Assembly: GCF_019656235.1 (NCBI RefSeq)
Contig: NZ_BPLL01000003.1
Location: 1-64,000 of the forward strand
Direction of reading: 5' to 3'
Source of the DNA: Apilactobacillus xinyiensis
GTDB taxonomy: Bacteria > Bacillota > Bacilli > Lactobacillales > Lactobacillaceae
Length of the DNA stretch: 64,000 nt
Below, piece by piece: positions 45,701 to 55,082 of this stretch (positions are counted from its first letter, which is position 1; each line of letters begins with the position of its first letter). Under the pieces are notes generated by a model. The model made no database searches, had not been told where the DNA came from, and saw only the letters and a program-made list of their open reading frames with translations. The translations under genes and the position numbers were made by a program.

Positions 45701-46134
45701 TTTTTTTGTCCACGCATTAGTAAAGAAAAGATTTCAGAATTTTTCGGTATAACAATAAAAAGATTATTTAAATATGACTTGATATCATTCAATGTTAACT
45801 TAGCATCTAAATTATTACGATTTTCAGTCATTTTTAAACTAGATATTTTCATTAAGTTTTTGTAACCTTCAAAATTTTTAGCTAACAATATAAGCTCAAA
45901 TGATTGATCAAAAATTTCCATCCCCATCAGTTCAATAGTAAGCCCTATAATGGGTTTAACATCATTTTTTAGACATTCATCATAAAATTCTATAGCTCCA
46001 TACATAACATTTTTATCTGTTAAAGCTAAACTTCGATAACCCTTTTCCTTAGCGTCTAATACTAATTTCTTTATGGATATATTACTTTGGAGTAAACTAT
46101 AGGAACTTATGACCTGTAATGGGGTATAACTCAT
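42763..46134 (-). CDS. dnaE: DNA polymerase III subunit alpha DnaE
   Basis: 1123 residues. Error-tolerant replicative polymerase that extends primers beside PolC in Firmicutes. The polymerase active site PDIDLDIPDDKRNEIL (about 390), the block GPGRGSAAGSLVSYAL and the thumb/fingers FQFESSGIKNVLRKLKP are present. A C-terminal OB fold lies near 970-1040. The N-terminal PHP domain lacks metal ligands (LQVISSYSLL instead of HxHS; ALTDKNVMYG instead of ALTDHG), so no exonuclease is expected from it. ATG 46134 is chosen for AAAGGATGA just upstream; six more codons exist in frame. Stands before pyk. Confidence 0.96.
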   Translation of the reverse strand: MSYTPLQVISSYSLLQSNISIKKLVLDAKEKGYRSLALTDKNVMYGAIEFYDECLKNDVKPIIGLTIELMGMEIFDQSFELILLAKNFEGYKNLMKISSLKMTENRNNLDAKLTLNDIKSYLNNLFIVIPKNSEIFSLLMRGQKNLAIDYIHKLKLNMDKQSLYFGLDINTSDNLIQIISNLSKNTQTSTVALSPVKYLNANDYFAVDVLNSIDSGQKIVDPLESSHILGSAWLRNCDEMYKLFDKQGLNSALVSNDYISKACNLKIVKQQPQLPKFKNDLHLSSAQFLQKLCEDGLRSRIKQGEIDKNIVLKYKQRLTQELTVINRMGFNDYFLIVWDVINYLHQHNIMTGPGRGSAAGSLVSYALKITDVDPIRYGLLFERFLNEERAQMPDIDLDIPDDKRNEILNYVHNKYGDDYVSQIVTFGTLSAKQVVRDVGRVFGLNSMQMSKWSDAIPTQLNIKLSEAIKQSKKLSNLVSDNRINQLIFDVSLKLEGIPRHYSTHAAGVIISANKLINNAPVQMGNEGLLMTQYSKNYVEQVGLLKMDFLGLRNLSLIAHIVDTIYKLTGKYLKVNQINLNDIDTINCFQKGQTNGVFQFESSGIKNVLRKLKPNSFELIAAVDALYRPGPMHNIDNFIKRKNDNYQINSDTQLKKILQPTFGIIVYQEQVMQLASAMAGFTLGEADILRRAMSKKKQSVMDNIHDKFVNGALSKGFSIDTAEKTFSYIDQFASYGFNKSHAYAYSKMAFQLAYLKVHYPLAFYTNIFNSVLNNAVKTKIYFNEAKARNVKIAGPNINLSEEMFTIKNNNLVFGFRSIKGLRTDFIRFIISERSDNGKYTNLENFIRRIDKKFRKPELLELLVYSGALNDFGYNHAELLNAIPEFISSINLSGNSITLFNNLKPKVRHFNEISLSNKLNKELEILGVYLSGHPVEQYLYLRRQYKLTFSDEFPAVDSYVNTLFFINNIKVIRTKKGQEMAFLNGSDMSSSYSVVVFPNAFLKCKSYLKTSKVILINGKVDVDSKNNGSKQLIARTINLAINYPKPEKHSTKKLYLKIDNQHDSKETWRKLYFIIQNNLGKIPIIIHRDSDDSTRILREPYQINGTNSAIDSLKLILGKDNAIYK

Positions 46135-46202
46135 AAAATCATCCTTTCTCATTGATTAAATTATAACAAAGTTATCTTATTTTTTTGATATGAATAGTTT
46201 GT

Positions 46203-46232
46203 TTGAATTTTTATATGATTTTATGCTAAAAT
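46203..46232 (+). promoter_or_regulatory. Promoter of the DUF2929 gene
   Basis: TTGAAT (46203-46208), 18-nt spacer, TGC-TAAAAT (46224-46232, extended -10), 26 nt before the ATG. Confidence 0.6.
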
Positions 46233-46257
46233 CTTAATGAATTGCGAGGTGGATATA

Positions 46258-46452
46258 ATGCGTTTTATTTCTGCAAATTTAACAATTATTTTCTGGTCAG
46301 CAGTATTTGGTGAAGTTATTGGTTATATCTCAAGTGACTTAACTTCATTACCTTATTCTGCAACACAGATAGCAATTGTTACTGTATTAACTGCTGTTAT
46401 CTTAGTAAACGGTATTAACCTAATGATGGATAAAAAAGCAGTTGAAAAATAA
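46258..46452 (+). CDS. DUF2929 family small membrane protein (YjzD-like)
   Basis: 64 residues with two hydrophobic helices (about 5-22 and 35-55) and a lysine-rich cytoplasmic tail. The FWSAVFGEVIGYI segment and overall length fit DUF2929. Function is unknown. The start is the second ATG (46258), with GAGGTGG 5 nt upstream; the first (46237) precedes that binding site. It is divergent from dnaE and convergent with clpB. Confidence 0.85.
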   Translation: MRFISANLTIIFWSAVFGEVIGYISSDLTSLPYSATQIAIVTVLTAVILVNGINLMMDKKAVEK

Positions 46453-46487
46453 AAAGGTTTGAACATTTACATGTCCAAGCCTTTTTA
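46451..46487. terminator. Bidirectional terminator between DUF2929 gene and clpB
   Basis: AAAAAGG-TTTG-AACAT pairs with ATGT-CCAAG-CCTTTTT with one mismatch and one G-T wobble, loop TTAC, and A/T tracts on both sides, between convergent genes. Confidence 0.8.
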
Positions 46488-46498
46488 TTTTGTATTTT

Positions 46499-49081
46499 TT
46501 ATTCAAAAATTAATTTGTCGTCTTTTAAATTAATTTGAACCTTAGAATTGTCTTTAACTTTACCAGCAATAATCAACTTAGCTAATGGAGTTTCAACGTA
46601 ACGAGTAATAAATCTTTGTAATGGTCTAGCACCGTATTGAGGTTGATAACCCTTTTTAGCAATCCAATTAATTGCATCATCACTAATCTTAATTTGAATC
46701 GATTGTTCTAAAGTACGTTTAGACAACTTACTAATTACTTTCTTAACAATCAATTTAACGTCATCTAATGACAATGGTTTGAAAGTAATAACATCATCAA
46801 TTCGATTTAAAAATTCAGGTTTAAATTTAGTTTTTAATAAAGCGTCAACCGATTTCTTGGCATCTTCACTAATGTTTCCATTATCATCAGTTCCACTAAG
46901 TAAAATATCAGAACCAAGATTTGAAGTCATAATTAAGATAGTGTTTTTAAAGTCAATTGTACGTCCTTGACCATCAGTAAGACGCCCATCATCCAATACT
47001 TGTAACAAAATATTAAATACATCTGGATGAGCTTTTTCGATTTCATCAAATAAAACAATGGTATATGGATCACGTCGAACAGCTTCAGTCAACTGTCCAC
47101 CTTCTTCATAACCTACATAGCCTGGTGCAGCTCCTACTAGTCGAGAAACTGATTCTTTTTCCATATATTCAGACATATCAATTCTTACCATATGATTTTC
47201 TGAATCAAACAGATTTTCAGCCAAAGCCTTTGCTAATTCCGTCTTACCTACACCTGTTGGTCCTAAGAATAAGAAAGAACCTAGTGGTTTACTTGGGTCT
47301 TGTAAACCTGCTCTTGACCTTAAAACTGCATCAGAAACTGCTTCAACTGCCTCATCTTGGCCAACCACACGTTTGTGTAAATTCTTATCTAAATTCAATA
47401 ATTTTGCACGTTCACCTTGCATCAAACGTTGAACTGGAATGCCAGTTTCACGACTTAAAACATTTGCAATTTCATTTTGCGTTACAGATTCACTAACTAA
47501 CCAATCATTAGAATGATCTTGTTTTTCCATATCAGCTAGTTCTTGTTCTAATTCAGGAATAGTTCCATGTTTTAAAATTGCCGCTTGATTTAAATCATAG
47601 TTACTCTCAGCTTGTTGCAAATCATTTTTGGCTTTATCTAATTCGCGCTTTTTATCGCCCAATTTTTTAATAGCATCTTTTTCACGTTGCCAACGAGCAT
47701 TTAAATTATTAACCTTTTCTTTGGTTTCAGCTAACTCAGGAGTCAGTTTAGATAAACGTTGTTTAGAGGCATCGTCAGTTTCATTTTTCAATGCAGCTTG
47801 TTCAACTTCTTGACGAATCAATTGACGATTAGCTTGATCTAACTCGGTAGGACTGGAATTCATTTCCACTCGAATGGTAGATGAAGCTTCATCTACTAAA
47901 TCAATAGCTTTATCCGGTAAATAACGATCAGTAATATAACGGTCAGCTAGTTTAGCAGCTGAAACTAAAGCATTATCATGAATTCTTACTCCGTGATGAA
48001 TTTCTAGACGTTCCTTAATTCCACGTAAAATAGTAATCGTGTCATCTACTGAAGGTTCTTTCACCATTACTCTTTGGAAACGTCTTTCCAAAGCCTTATC
48101 TTTTTCCATATATTTACGATATTCATCAACGGTTGTTGCACCAATTAAATGCAATTCACCACGCGCTAACATTGGTTTCAAAATGTTTCCCGCATCCATG
48201 CTACCTTCAGTCTTACCAGCACCAACGATATTATGAATTTCATCAATAAACATGATGATTTGGCCTTCAGATTTTTTAACCGCTTTTAATACTGCTTTCA
48301 AACGCTCTTCAAATTGTCCACGATATTTAGCACCGGCAATTAAAGAACTCATATCTAGTTCAAACAATGATTTATCTTTTAAATTATCCGGTACGTCGTT
48401 AACAGCAATTCTTTTAGCTAATCCCTCAACAATAGCAGTTTTACCTACTCCAGGATCTCCCAAAAGAATTGGATTATTTTTGGTCATTCTAGATAGAATA
48501 CGAATTACATCTAAAATTTCTTCATCTCGACCAATAATTGGTCCTAATTTACCAGCCCTAGCTTCTTTAACTAAATCAGTCCCATACTTTTCTAAAGCTT
48601 GAAAAGTTTCTTCTTGATTTTTAGAAGTCACTTTTTCACCTCCACGAATTTGTTTAACAATATTAAGAATTAATTTCTTATCAATTCCATTATTTTTTAA
48701 GTAGTCGGTTAATTTACAACCACTTAAATCCATAAGTGCAATCGCTAATGTATCGATTGCAATATATTGATCACCTAAAGCTTCTTTTTCTTTATCTGCA
48801 TTTTGTAGTAACGAAAGCATATTAGTTGATAAAGATTGTCCATAATTAACATTAGAACCCTCCACTACGGAAATGGAATCAAGTTCATGGTCAATTTCTG
48901 TTTCTAATTGATCAAGATTTAATTTTGCTTCAGAGAATATTTGACGAACTAATTCTCCCGGTTGAATTAAAAATTTAAATAAATGTGCAATACTTATATC
49001 TTGGTGTTTACGATTATTAGCTACCTTTTGTGCTTCAGCTAATGCTTGATTAACTGATTCTGTAAAATTTTCTGGATTCAT
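46499..49081 (-). CDS. clpB: ATP-dependent disaggregase ClpB
   Basis: 860 residues. AAA+ machine that rescues aggregated proteins with DnaK. Clp N-domain repeats cover about 1-145. The first AAA domain has Walker [18 protein letters not shown] (about 203) and [13 protein letters not shown]; a long coiled-coil middle domain (about 405-520) separates it from the second, with [16 protein letters not shown] (about 600) and [13 protein letters not shown]. The coiled coil identifies ClpB against ClpC or ClpE. GGGTGAAG precedes the ATG. A CtsR operator upstream indicates heat-shock control. Confidence 0.97.
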   Translation of the reverse strand: MNPENFTESVNQALAEAQKVANNRKHQDISIAHLFKFLIQPGELVRQIFSEAKLNLDQLETEIDHELDSISVVEGSNVNYGQSLSTNMLSLLQNADKEKEALGDQYIAIDTLAIALMDLSGCKLTDYLKNNGIDKKLILNIVKQIRGGEKVTSKNQEETFQALEKYGTDLVKEARAGKLGPIIGRDEEILDVIRILSRMTKNNPILLGDPGVGKTAIVEGLAKRIAVNDVPDNLKDKSLFELDMSSLIAGAKYRGQFEERLKAVLKAVKKSEGQIIMFIDEIHNIVGAGKTEGSMDAGNILKPMLARGELHLIGATTVDEYRKYMEKDKALERRFQRVMVKEPSVDDTITILRGIKERLEIHHGVRIHDNALVSAAKLADRYITDRYLPDKAIDLVDEASSTIRVEMNSSPTELDQANRQLIRQEVEQAALKNETDDASKQRLSKLTPELAETKEKVNNLNARWQREKDAIKKLGDKKRELDKAKNDLQQAESNYDLNQAAILKHGTIPELEQELADMEKQDHSNDWLVSESVTQNEIANVLSRETGIPVQRLMQGERAKLLNLDKNLHKRVVGQDEAVEAVSDAVLRSRAGLQDPSKPLGSFLFLGPTGVGKTELAKALAENLFDSENHMVRIDMSEYMEKESVSRLVGAAPGYVGYEEGGQLTEAVRRDPYTIVLFDEIEKAHPDVFNILLQVLDDGRLTDGQGRTIDFKNTILIMTSNLGSDILLSGTDDNGNISEDAKKSVDALLKTKFKPEFLNRIDDVITFKPLSLDDVKLIVKKVISKLSKRTLEQSIQIKISDDAINWIAKKGYQPQYGARPLQRFITRYVETPLAKLIIAGKVKDNSKVQINLKDDKLIFE

Positions 49082-49105
49082 ATATCTTCACCCACTTTAA
49101 AATAA

Positions 49106-49147
49106 AAAATACTTAGTAAGTCATAATTTATGACCTATAAGTATTTT
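49106..49147 (-). other. Hairpin with T-tract in the clpB leader
   Basis: Arms AAAATACTTA (49106-49115) and TAAGTATTTT (49138-49147) enclose the perfect palindrome GTCATAA-T-TTATGAC (49120-49134). On the minus strand it is followed by TTTTATTTT. It may end pepT transcripts or act as an attenuator between the CtsR site and clpB. Confidence 0.65.
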
Positions 49148-49175
49148 ATCAAAAGTAATTATCAGATAAAAATAT

Positions 49176-49192
49176 TTTGACCTTTTTTGACC
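49176..49192 (-). promoter_or_regulatory. CtsR operator of clpB
   Basis: Minus strand GGTCAAA-AAA-GGTCAAA is a perfect match to the CtsR heptad direct repeat with 3-nt spacer. CtsR represses clp genes until heat stress. The site begins within the pepT stop codon, about 95 nt before the clpB ATG. Confidence 0.92.
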
Positions 49193-50427
49193 TAAATATT
49201 TTTAGTATTCAATTTAGCAACTTCAATAATTAAATCAACTGCTTTTTCCATGGTTTGTAATGATACATACTCAAAACGACCATGCATATTTTCGCCACCA
49301 GCAAATAAGTTAGGTGTTGGAATCCCCATAAATGAAATTTTAGATCCATCAGTTCCACCACGTACTGGAAATATATTAGGTTTAATGTCTAAATTAAGCA
49401 TAGCCTGTTTAGCTAAATCTACAACGGTCATATCTTTTTTAATAACCTCAGCCATATTGTAATATTGATCTTTAAGCGTCAATTGAATTCTTTGGCCAGA
49501 ATATTGAGCATTAATTGTATTCACAATGCCTTGAAATAATTGTTTTCGACTTTCAAATGCATCTCGATCATGATCTCTAATTATATAATTTAAAACTGCT
49601 TGATCAGGAGTTCCATGCATATCAGTTAAAAAGAAAAATCCTTCTCGTCCATCAGTCAACTCTGGACGATCGTGTTTTGGAAGTTGATTATGAAAATCCA
49701 TTCCCAGTTGAAGCGCATTAACCATAATGCCCTTAGCTTCAGCAGGGTGTACATCCGTTCCTGATATAACTAACTTAGCACTAGCAGCATTAAAAGTTTC
49801 ATACTGTAAATCTCCTAATGGCCCACCATCTACAGTGTATGCAATATCAGCATTAAAATCTTGAACATCAAAATGATCTGCACCAGTACCAATTTCTTCA
49901 TCTGGACCAAAGCCTATAATAATCTCACCATGTGGAACTTCTGGATGATCAATTAAATATTGCACAGCAGTAATAATTTCAGTTACTCCTGCTTTATCGT
50001 CTGCGCCAAGTAATGTATTACCATCAGTAGTAATTAAAGTGTCACCTACATATTTATTTAAGCTTTTAAATACTTGTGGGTCTAAGCGGTATTCACTAGT
50101 ACCTAATTTAATAACATTACCGTCATAACGTTCTATAACCTGTGGATTAATATTTTCTGAATTAAAATCAGCCGTATCAACATGGGCTATAAATCCGATT
50201 TTAGGTAAATAACCTTCTACGTTAGATGGTAAATTAGCAAATAAATATCCACTTTGTGAGTTAATTCTAACGTTGTCTAAACCTATAGATGTCAATTCGT
50301 CTTTTAGCATATCAATAAAAATTACTTCTCGTTTAGAAGACGGTATACTTTCACTTTGCTCATCAGATTGAGTATTTATTTTCACATATTTTAAAAATCT
50401 ATTGAGCATATCATTATAACTATTCAT
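49192..50427 (-). CDS. pepT: Peptidase T (tripeptide aminopeptidase)
   Basis: 411 residues. Zinc M20-family peptidase that removes the N-terminal residue of tripeptides. Metal-binding motifs: [13 protein letters not shown] (His, about 80), [13 protein letters not shown] (Asp, about 140), [13 protein letters not shown] (Glu pair, about 175) and [20 protein letters not shown] (near the end). ATG 50427 follows AGAGG (10 nt); the longer in-frame start would overlap nif3. It probably belongs to the same minus-strand run as nif3 (16-nt gap). Its stop codon overlaps the CtsR site of clpB. Confidence 0.95.
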   Translation of the reverse strand: MNSYNDMLNRFLKYVKINTQSDEQSESIPSSKREVIFIDMLKDELTSIGLDNVRINSQSGYLFANLPSNVEGYLPKIGFIAHVDTADFNSENINPQVIERYDGNVIKLGTSEYRLDPQVFKSLNKYVGDTLITTDGNTLLGADDKAGVTEIITAVQYLIDHPEVPHGEIIIGFGPDEEIGTGADHFDVQDFNADIAYTVDGGPLGDLQYETFNAASAKLVISGTDVHPAEAKGIMVNALQLGMDFHNQLPKHDRPELTDGREGFFFLTDMHGTPDQAVLNYIIRDHDRDAFESRKQLFQGIVNTINAQYSGQRIQLTLKDQYYNMAEVIKKDMTVVDLAKQAMLNLDIKPNIFPVRGGTDGSKISFMGIPTPNLFAGGENMHGRFEYVSLQTMEKAVDLIIEVAKLNTKNI

Positions 50428-50443
50428 AAAACAAAATCCTCTC

Positions 50444-51247
50444 TTAAATAAAAGTAAATGGATACGTATTAATTTGGGAATCAACAATGTCGATGCCCCA
50501 GTTATATTGTTGGTTCCAAGTATTAAATAATTTTAAAAGTTGCTTTTTACAAATACTTTCAATGTGATGTCCTGGATCAATGACCGAAATGCCATCAGCA
50601 AGCATGTCATGACCAGTATGATAGTATACATCCCCAGTAATATATACATCAGCATGTTTATGCATTGCATCATGATAAAACTTACCACCGTCACCACCTA
50701 AAATAGCTACTTTTTTAATCTTTTTAGTTGGTGTATTACTAATCAGTCTTAAACCTTTAATATTAAAAATCTTCTTACATGTATTAGCAAATTCAATAAC
50801 CGTTGATTCAGATGTTAGTTCACCAACCCGGCCCATGTAAAAATCTTGATCATATTTATTAAACATAAAAGATAAGCCTTGAACATCACTTAAATTTAAA
50901 GCTGATGCTAACCAGTCATTCATTCCACCAACAGCATTATCTAAATTAGTATGTGCAGCATAAACAGTAATATCGTGTTTAATCAATTTCGCATACATCG
51001 CATTTTGTGGAATCGACAAGTCTAAATTTTTAGCTGGTCGAAACATTACTGGATGATGTGCAAAAATAAAATCAACATGGTTATTAATAGCTTCATCAAC
51101 TACCTCGGGTCGAACATCTAAAGTAGTCATAACTTTATTTATGTCCTTGTTCAAAGAGCCAATTTGTAGTCCAACTGGGTCGCCTTTAACTGCTATGTCC
51201 TTTGGTGCAAATTGTTCAAAACGTTTTACTAAATCAATTCCTTTCAC
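50444..51247 (-). CDS. Nif3-like dinuclear metal centre protein (YqfO)
   Basis: 267 residues, the short version without the PII-like insert of Bacillus YqfO. Conserved metal ligands are visible: [12 protein letters not shown] (about 60), [13 protein letters not shown] (about 100) and DPGHHIES (about 225). Proposed as a GTP cyclohydrolase-like or metal-insertion protein; function is unsettled. The start is GTG, with GAGGTG 7 nt upstream, 14 nt inside trmK. The trmK-nif3 pair after rpoD is conserved in Firmicutes. Confidence 0.9.
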   Translation of the reverse strand: MKGIDLVKRFEQFAPKDIAVKGDPVGLQIGSLNKDINKVMTTLDVRPEVVDEAINNHVDFIFAHHPVMFRPAKNLDLSIPQNAMYAKLIKHDITVYAAHTNLDNAVGGMNDWLASALNLSDVQGLSFMFNKYDQDFYMGRVGELTSESTVIEFANTCKKIFNIKGLRLISNTPTKKIKKVAILGGDGGKFYHDAMHKHADVYITGDVYYHTGHDMLADGISVIDPGHHIESICKKQLLKLFNTWNQQYNWGIDIVDSQINTYPFTFI

Positions 51248-51944
51248 TTTTTAACACCTCATCTATTTTAGATATTTTATCTTCAATTGCATTAATTCGA
51301 TCAATAGGTCTATGTTTTTTAGCTTGATTCATTTGATTAATTACTTCACGCATACGCAATTGCTCATTATGCCATTTATCAACAAAAGTTTGCGATTTAG
51401 CTCTAAGTAAAAATGGTCCAAATTGCAATTCATCTTTATCATAAAGTACCATTGAATCAACTTTTTCAGCAACAATTATTTCGTAAGTATGACCATCTTC
51501 GCGAATAATATCTTCGTTAGTTATCTTATAATAATTATTCATCAACCACATTCTAAGCACTAGTTCGCCTACGTTAGGTTGTAAAATTAATTTTTCTTTA
51601 CCATTTAATTTATTTTTACCACGTTCTAAAATATCACGTATTAAAGTTCCGCCCATTCCAGCAATAGTTATACAATTAATGTTATCAGACAAATTAATGG
51701 CATCTAATCCGTCAGCTAATCTAGGCAATATAACTCCATCTAGATGTTCTAATGTTATTTCATGTTCTGCATTTTCTAAAGGTCCCTTAGCAACTTCACC
51801 AGCAATGGCATATGAAATTTTATTGTTTTTAGCTAAGTAAACTGGTAAGTATGCATGGTCAGAGCCTATATCGGCCATTCGACTATTTAATGGCACGTAA
51901 CTAGCAACTGTTTTTAAACGTTCTGATAAATGATTAGAATCCAT
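51234..51944 (-). CDS. trmK: tRNA (adenine22-N1)-methyltransferase TrmK
   Basis: 236 residues. Methylates A22 in tRNAs using S-adenosylmethionine. The N-terminal Rossmann methyltransferase has motif I ADIGSDHAYLPVYL (about 24), ITIAGMGGTLIRDIL and LQPNVGELVLRMWL; a C-terminal coiled coil follows (about 165-236). ATG 51944 is chosen since AGGAG lies 7 nt upstream; the adjacent ATG is at 4 nt. Coupled to nif3 by overlap. Confidence 0.94.
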   Translation of the reverse strand: MDSNHLSERLKTVASYVPLNSRMADIGSDHAYLPVYLAKNNKISYAIAGEVAKGPLENAEHEITLEHLDGVILPRLADGLDAINLSDNINCITIAGMGGTLIRDILERGKNKLNGKEKLILQPNVGELVLRMWLMNNYYKITNEDIIREDGHTYEIIVAEKVDSMVLYDKDELQFGPFLLRAKSQTFVDKWHNEQLRMREVINQMNQAKKHRPIDRINAIEDKISKIDEVLKSERN

Positions 51945-51993
51945 CATTAAACTCCTTTAGGGAAAAATTTATTAAATTTATTATATCTTAAAT

Positions 51994-52025
51994 AAAAAGC
52001 AGATGCATTCGTGCATCTGCTTTTT
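51994..52025 (-). terminator. Terminator after rpoD
   Basis: AAAAAGCAGATGCA (51994-52007) and TGCATCTGCTTTTT (52012-52025) are perfect complements with a TTCG tetraloop on the plus strand. Closes dnaG-rpoD. Confidence 0.93.
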
Positions 52026-52036
52026 TAATTAATATT

Positions 52037-53149
52037 TTATTCAAGAAAATCTTTTAATTGTTTACTACGTGATGGATGACGTAATTTACGCAAAGCCTTT
52101 GCTTCAATTTGACGAATTCTTTCACGAGTAACCCCAAACACTTTTCCAACTTCTTCAAGAGTGCGTGTACGACCGTCATCTAAACCAAAACGAAGTCTTA
52201 ATACATTTTCTTCACGATCAGTTAAAGTATCCAAGACACCTTCCAATTGTTCCTTTAGAAGTTCATATGCCGCATGTTCGGATGGACTAGTAGCATCTTG
52301 ATCTTCAATAAAGTCACCTAAATGAGAATCATCTTCTTCACCAATTGGTGTTTCTAATGAAACAGGTTCTTGTGATATTTTCAAAATACCACGTACTTTT
52401 GAAGTTGGCATATCCATTTCGGCACCAATTTCATCAGGAGTAGGTTCACGTCCTAAATCTTGTAGTAATTGTCTTTGAATTCTAATCAACTTATTAATAG
52501 TTTCAACCATATGAACTGGTATTCTGATAGTACGAGCTTGGTCAGCAATTGCACGCGTAATTGCTTGTCTAATCCACCAAGTTGCATAAGTAGAGAACTT
52601 AAATCCTTTACGGTAATCAAACTTCTCAACAGCTTTCATCAATCCCATGTTACCTTCTTGAATTAAATCTAGGAACTGCATCCCTCTACCTACATAACGT
52701 TTAGCAATTGAAACTACCAGTCTTAAGTTAGCTTCAGCAAGTTCTTGTTTAGCTGCTTCATCGCCATCTTCAATTCTTAAAGCTAAACTAACTTCTTGAT
52801 CAGCAGTTAATAAAGAAACTCGACCTATTTCTTTCAAGTACATTCTAACTGGATCATTAATTTTAACTCCAGATGGGGCGGACGCTGTGTTTTTTAGTTC
52901 TTTTTGAGTTACTTTCTTAGCAGCTTTTAAAGCACGTGGATCTGGATCGCCATTTTCATCCACAACACTAATTCCAGAATCTTCAATTTTTTCTAATAGT
53001 TTATCAGTTTGATTAGTAGTTAATTTAAATGGTAACGCAATTCCATTATTAATTACGTCATAGGTAACATGACCTATTTTTTTATATTTTTTAATAAAAA
53101 CATTTAAAGAATCTTTATATTCTTTTTGGTTTAATTTTTTATCAGTCAT
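52037..53149 (-). CDS. rpoD: RNA polymerase primary sigma factor RpoD (sigma A)
   Basis: 370 residues, typical for Firmicutes sigma A. Region 1.2 begins at [14 protein letters not shown] (about 98). Region 2 shows [15 protein letters not shown] and [19 protein letters not shown] (2.3-2.4, about 185). Region 3 ([21 protein letters not shown] in pieces) and region 4 with [20 protein letters not shown] (in part: [13 protein letters not shown]) follow. GGAGG precedes the ATG. It follows dnaG by 15 nt in the macromolecular-synthesis operon order. Confidence 0.97.
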   Translation of the reverse strand: MTDKKLNQKEYKDSLNVFIKKYKKIGHVTYDVINNGIALPFKLTTNQTDKLLEKIEDSGISVVDENGDPDPRALKAAKKVTQKELKNTASAPSGVKINDPVRMYLKEIGRVSLLTADQEVSLALRIEDGDEAAKQELAEANLRLVVSIAKRYVGRGMQFLDLIQEGNMGLMKAVEKFDYRKGFKFSTYATWWIRQAITRAIADQARTIRIPVHMVETINKLIRIQRQLLQDLGREPTPDEIGAEMDMPTSKVRGILKISQEPVSLETPIGEEDDSHLGDFIEDQDATSPSEHAAYELLKEQLEGVLDTLTDREENVLRLRFGLDDGRTRTLEEVGKVFGVTRERIRQIEAKALRKLRHPSRSKQLKDFLE

Positions 53150-53164
53150 TCAAAGAGCCTCCTG

Positions 53165-54979
53165 TTAATCCTTGTCAATCAACTGTTGTTTCTTTTTTAA
53201 TTTGATGATTTCAATGGCTAGCTGAGTTTGACGATCAATATCCCCTAATCTAGTAGCTTCTTTAAATTCATCTTTTTTAGACTTTAATTTAATGTCTATC
53301 GGTGCTTGGTTCATAATTATATTAACATAATCATCTATCTCTTTTACACTACTTGTGCCTAAAACATTAGAAACTTCAATATCAATCATTAACTTTTGTA
53401 AATTATCTTCCTTAATAAAATCAGTAAATTCAGATATGTTAAATTCATCATGTTCAGCAAAATATCCTTGTGCTAATAGAAAAAGCATTTGATATTTTTC
53501 ATGAACAAAGTTAAATCCATCAATTCCCATAATCTGTATCCAAATATTATGATCATGAAGCATTCGATATAATAACATTCTTTCGGCATTTTCCACTTTG
53601 CTAATTAAACGTTTGTTATTAACAAGTTTAGATAACGACTCACGATTAGTACTAGTAGTTACTGAATTAGTAGGTTCAAAAGCATCTATTTCATCTAATT
53701 GTTTAATTAATATGTTTTTATCAATGTTAAACTGTTCAGTCAATTGATTTAAATATATTTCTCTTTCAATTGGCTTAGACATTTTAGCAACTACTTTTAA
53801 TACATCGCTAATATAAGAAGTTAAATCTTTTTCATTGTCTAAATTACGATTTAATTTCAAATATTGCATTTCAAATGAAACCGGTGATTCCTTTGCTGAA
53901 TCAACATAATTAAAGAATTTATCTTCACCATATTGTTTCCGGTATTCGTCAGGATCAATCCCTTTAGGCATTTTTATAACACCTAAGTCTAATTGACTAC
54001 CTTGTAAAAGTTTCAAAGCCCGATCAATCGCATTTTGTCCTGGAATATCACCATCATAACAAATATATAAATTTTTAGTATGTCGCTTTATTTGATAAAT
54101 TTGTTCCTTAGTTAAACTAGTCCCCATAGATGCTATTCCATTTTTGACATTCGACTGAAAAGCAGAGATAACATCCATAAATCCTTCAAACAAAATAACT
54201 GAATGTTGCTTTCTAATTTCGTCTTTAGCATTACTAAAATTAAAAAGCACTTTTCGTTTATTAAATATTTCAGTTTCTGGACTATTTAAATATTTAGCTT
54301 GATTATTTTGATCAAAAACCCTTCCAGAAAAAGCAACTACTGAACCATTAGTATCAGTAATTGGAAACATTATTCTATCAAAAAATCGATCTTTTAAATT
54401 CCCATCAGCATCCTCAATAAAAAGCCCTGATTTTCTTAGCAAATCATAAGAAATCTTTTTTTGTTTAAAAAATTCTTCTAATATTTTTTGCTGGGGAGCA
54501 AACCCTAATTGATAATGTTCAATTGTATCATCAGATAAGCCTCTATTTTTAAGGTATTCAAGAGCTTGTTCACCCATTTCGGTATTAATTAAAATATGGT
54601 GGTAAAGCTTCTTAGCGTCCTCATGTAAAGATATTAAATTCCTATTTGGACTATTTACATGATTATTGTTGTTTTCTAAATACTTATCCGAAAGTTGAAT
54701 TCCCTGCATATCTGCAACCTTAACTACTGAATCCGGAAATGATATGCCCTGTAAATCCATTAAAAATTTAAAAACGTTTCCTCCACGACCGCAGCTAAAG
54801 CAATGGAAAATCTGTTTATCTTCAGATACTGAAAATGAAGGTGTTTTTTCAGCTTGAAAAGGACATAAACCAAAATAGTTACTTCCCGATTTTTTTAGTT
54901 GAACAAATGAACTAATTACATCTAAAATATTAGTTTGATTTCTAACATTTTCAATAACCTCTTCTGGTATCATAGCCAA
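53165..54979 (-). CDS. dnaG: DNA primase DnaG
   Basis: 604 residues. Makes RNA primers for replication. The N-terminal zinc-ribbon normally uses CHC2 ligands; here it reads GLCPFQAEKTPSF and FHCFSCGRGGN, so the His ligand is Gln. The Toprim core has VILFEGFMDVISA (about 268) and YICYDGDIPGQNA (about 312). The C-terminal helicase-binding domain covers about 450-604. TTG 54979 is preferred, with GGGGGTG 7 nt upstream; ATG 54973 is the alternative and ATG 54994 overlaps the binding site. First gene before rpoD. Confidence 0.95.
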   Translation of the reverse strand: MAMIPEEVIENVRNQTNILDVISSFVQLKKSGSNYFGLCPFQAEKTPSFSVSEDKQIFHCFSCGRGGNVFKFLMDLQGISFPDSVVKVADMQGIQLSDKYLENNNNHVNSPNRNLISLHEDAKKLYHHILINTEMGEQALEYLKNRGLSDDTIEHYQLGFAPQQKILEEFFKQKKISYDLLRKSGLFIEDADGNLKDRFFDRIMFPITDTNGSVVAFSGRVFDQNNQAKYLNSPETEIFNKRKVLFNFSNAKDEIRKQHSVILFEGFMDVISAFQSNVKNGIASMGTSLTKEQIYQIKRHTKNLYICYDGDIPGQNAIDRALKLLQGSQLDLGVIKMPKGIDPDEYRKQYGEDKFFNYVDSAKESPVSFEMQYLKLNRNLDNEKDLTSYISDVLKVVAKMSKPIEREIYLNQLTEQFNIDKNILIKQLDEIDAFEPTNSVTTSTNRESLSKLVNNKRLISKVENAERMLLYRMLHDHNIWIQIMGIDGFNFVHEKYQMLFLLAQGYFAEHDEFNISEFTDFIKEDNLQKLMIDIEVSNVLGTSSVKEIDDYVNIIMNQAPIDIKLKSKKDEFKEATRLGDIDRQTQLAIEIIKLKKKQQLIDKD

Positions 54980-55003
54980 AATAAACACCCCCATTATAAG
55001 AAC

Positions 55004-55033
55004 TTAAAGCCGCACTTTGAAGTGCGACTTTAA
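55004..55033 (-). terminator. Hairpin between glyS and dnaG
   Basis: AAAGCCGCACTT (55006-55017) and AAGTGCGACTTT (55020-55031) form a 12-bp stem with one wobble and a 2-nt loop. No T-tract follows on the minus strand, so termination after glyS is likely but weak; it sits close to the dnaG binding site. Confidence 0.55.
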
Positions 55034-55082
55034 AAATATAGATATTAAATGTTATCACATTTTAAATACTATTCCAAATATT

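Noticed and set aside
47065-47496. 143-codon open frame on the plus strand inside clpB
   Set aside because: It lies antisense to conserved clpB AAA motifs, has no ribosome binding site and a leucine/histidine-rich composition typical of a shadow frame.
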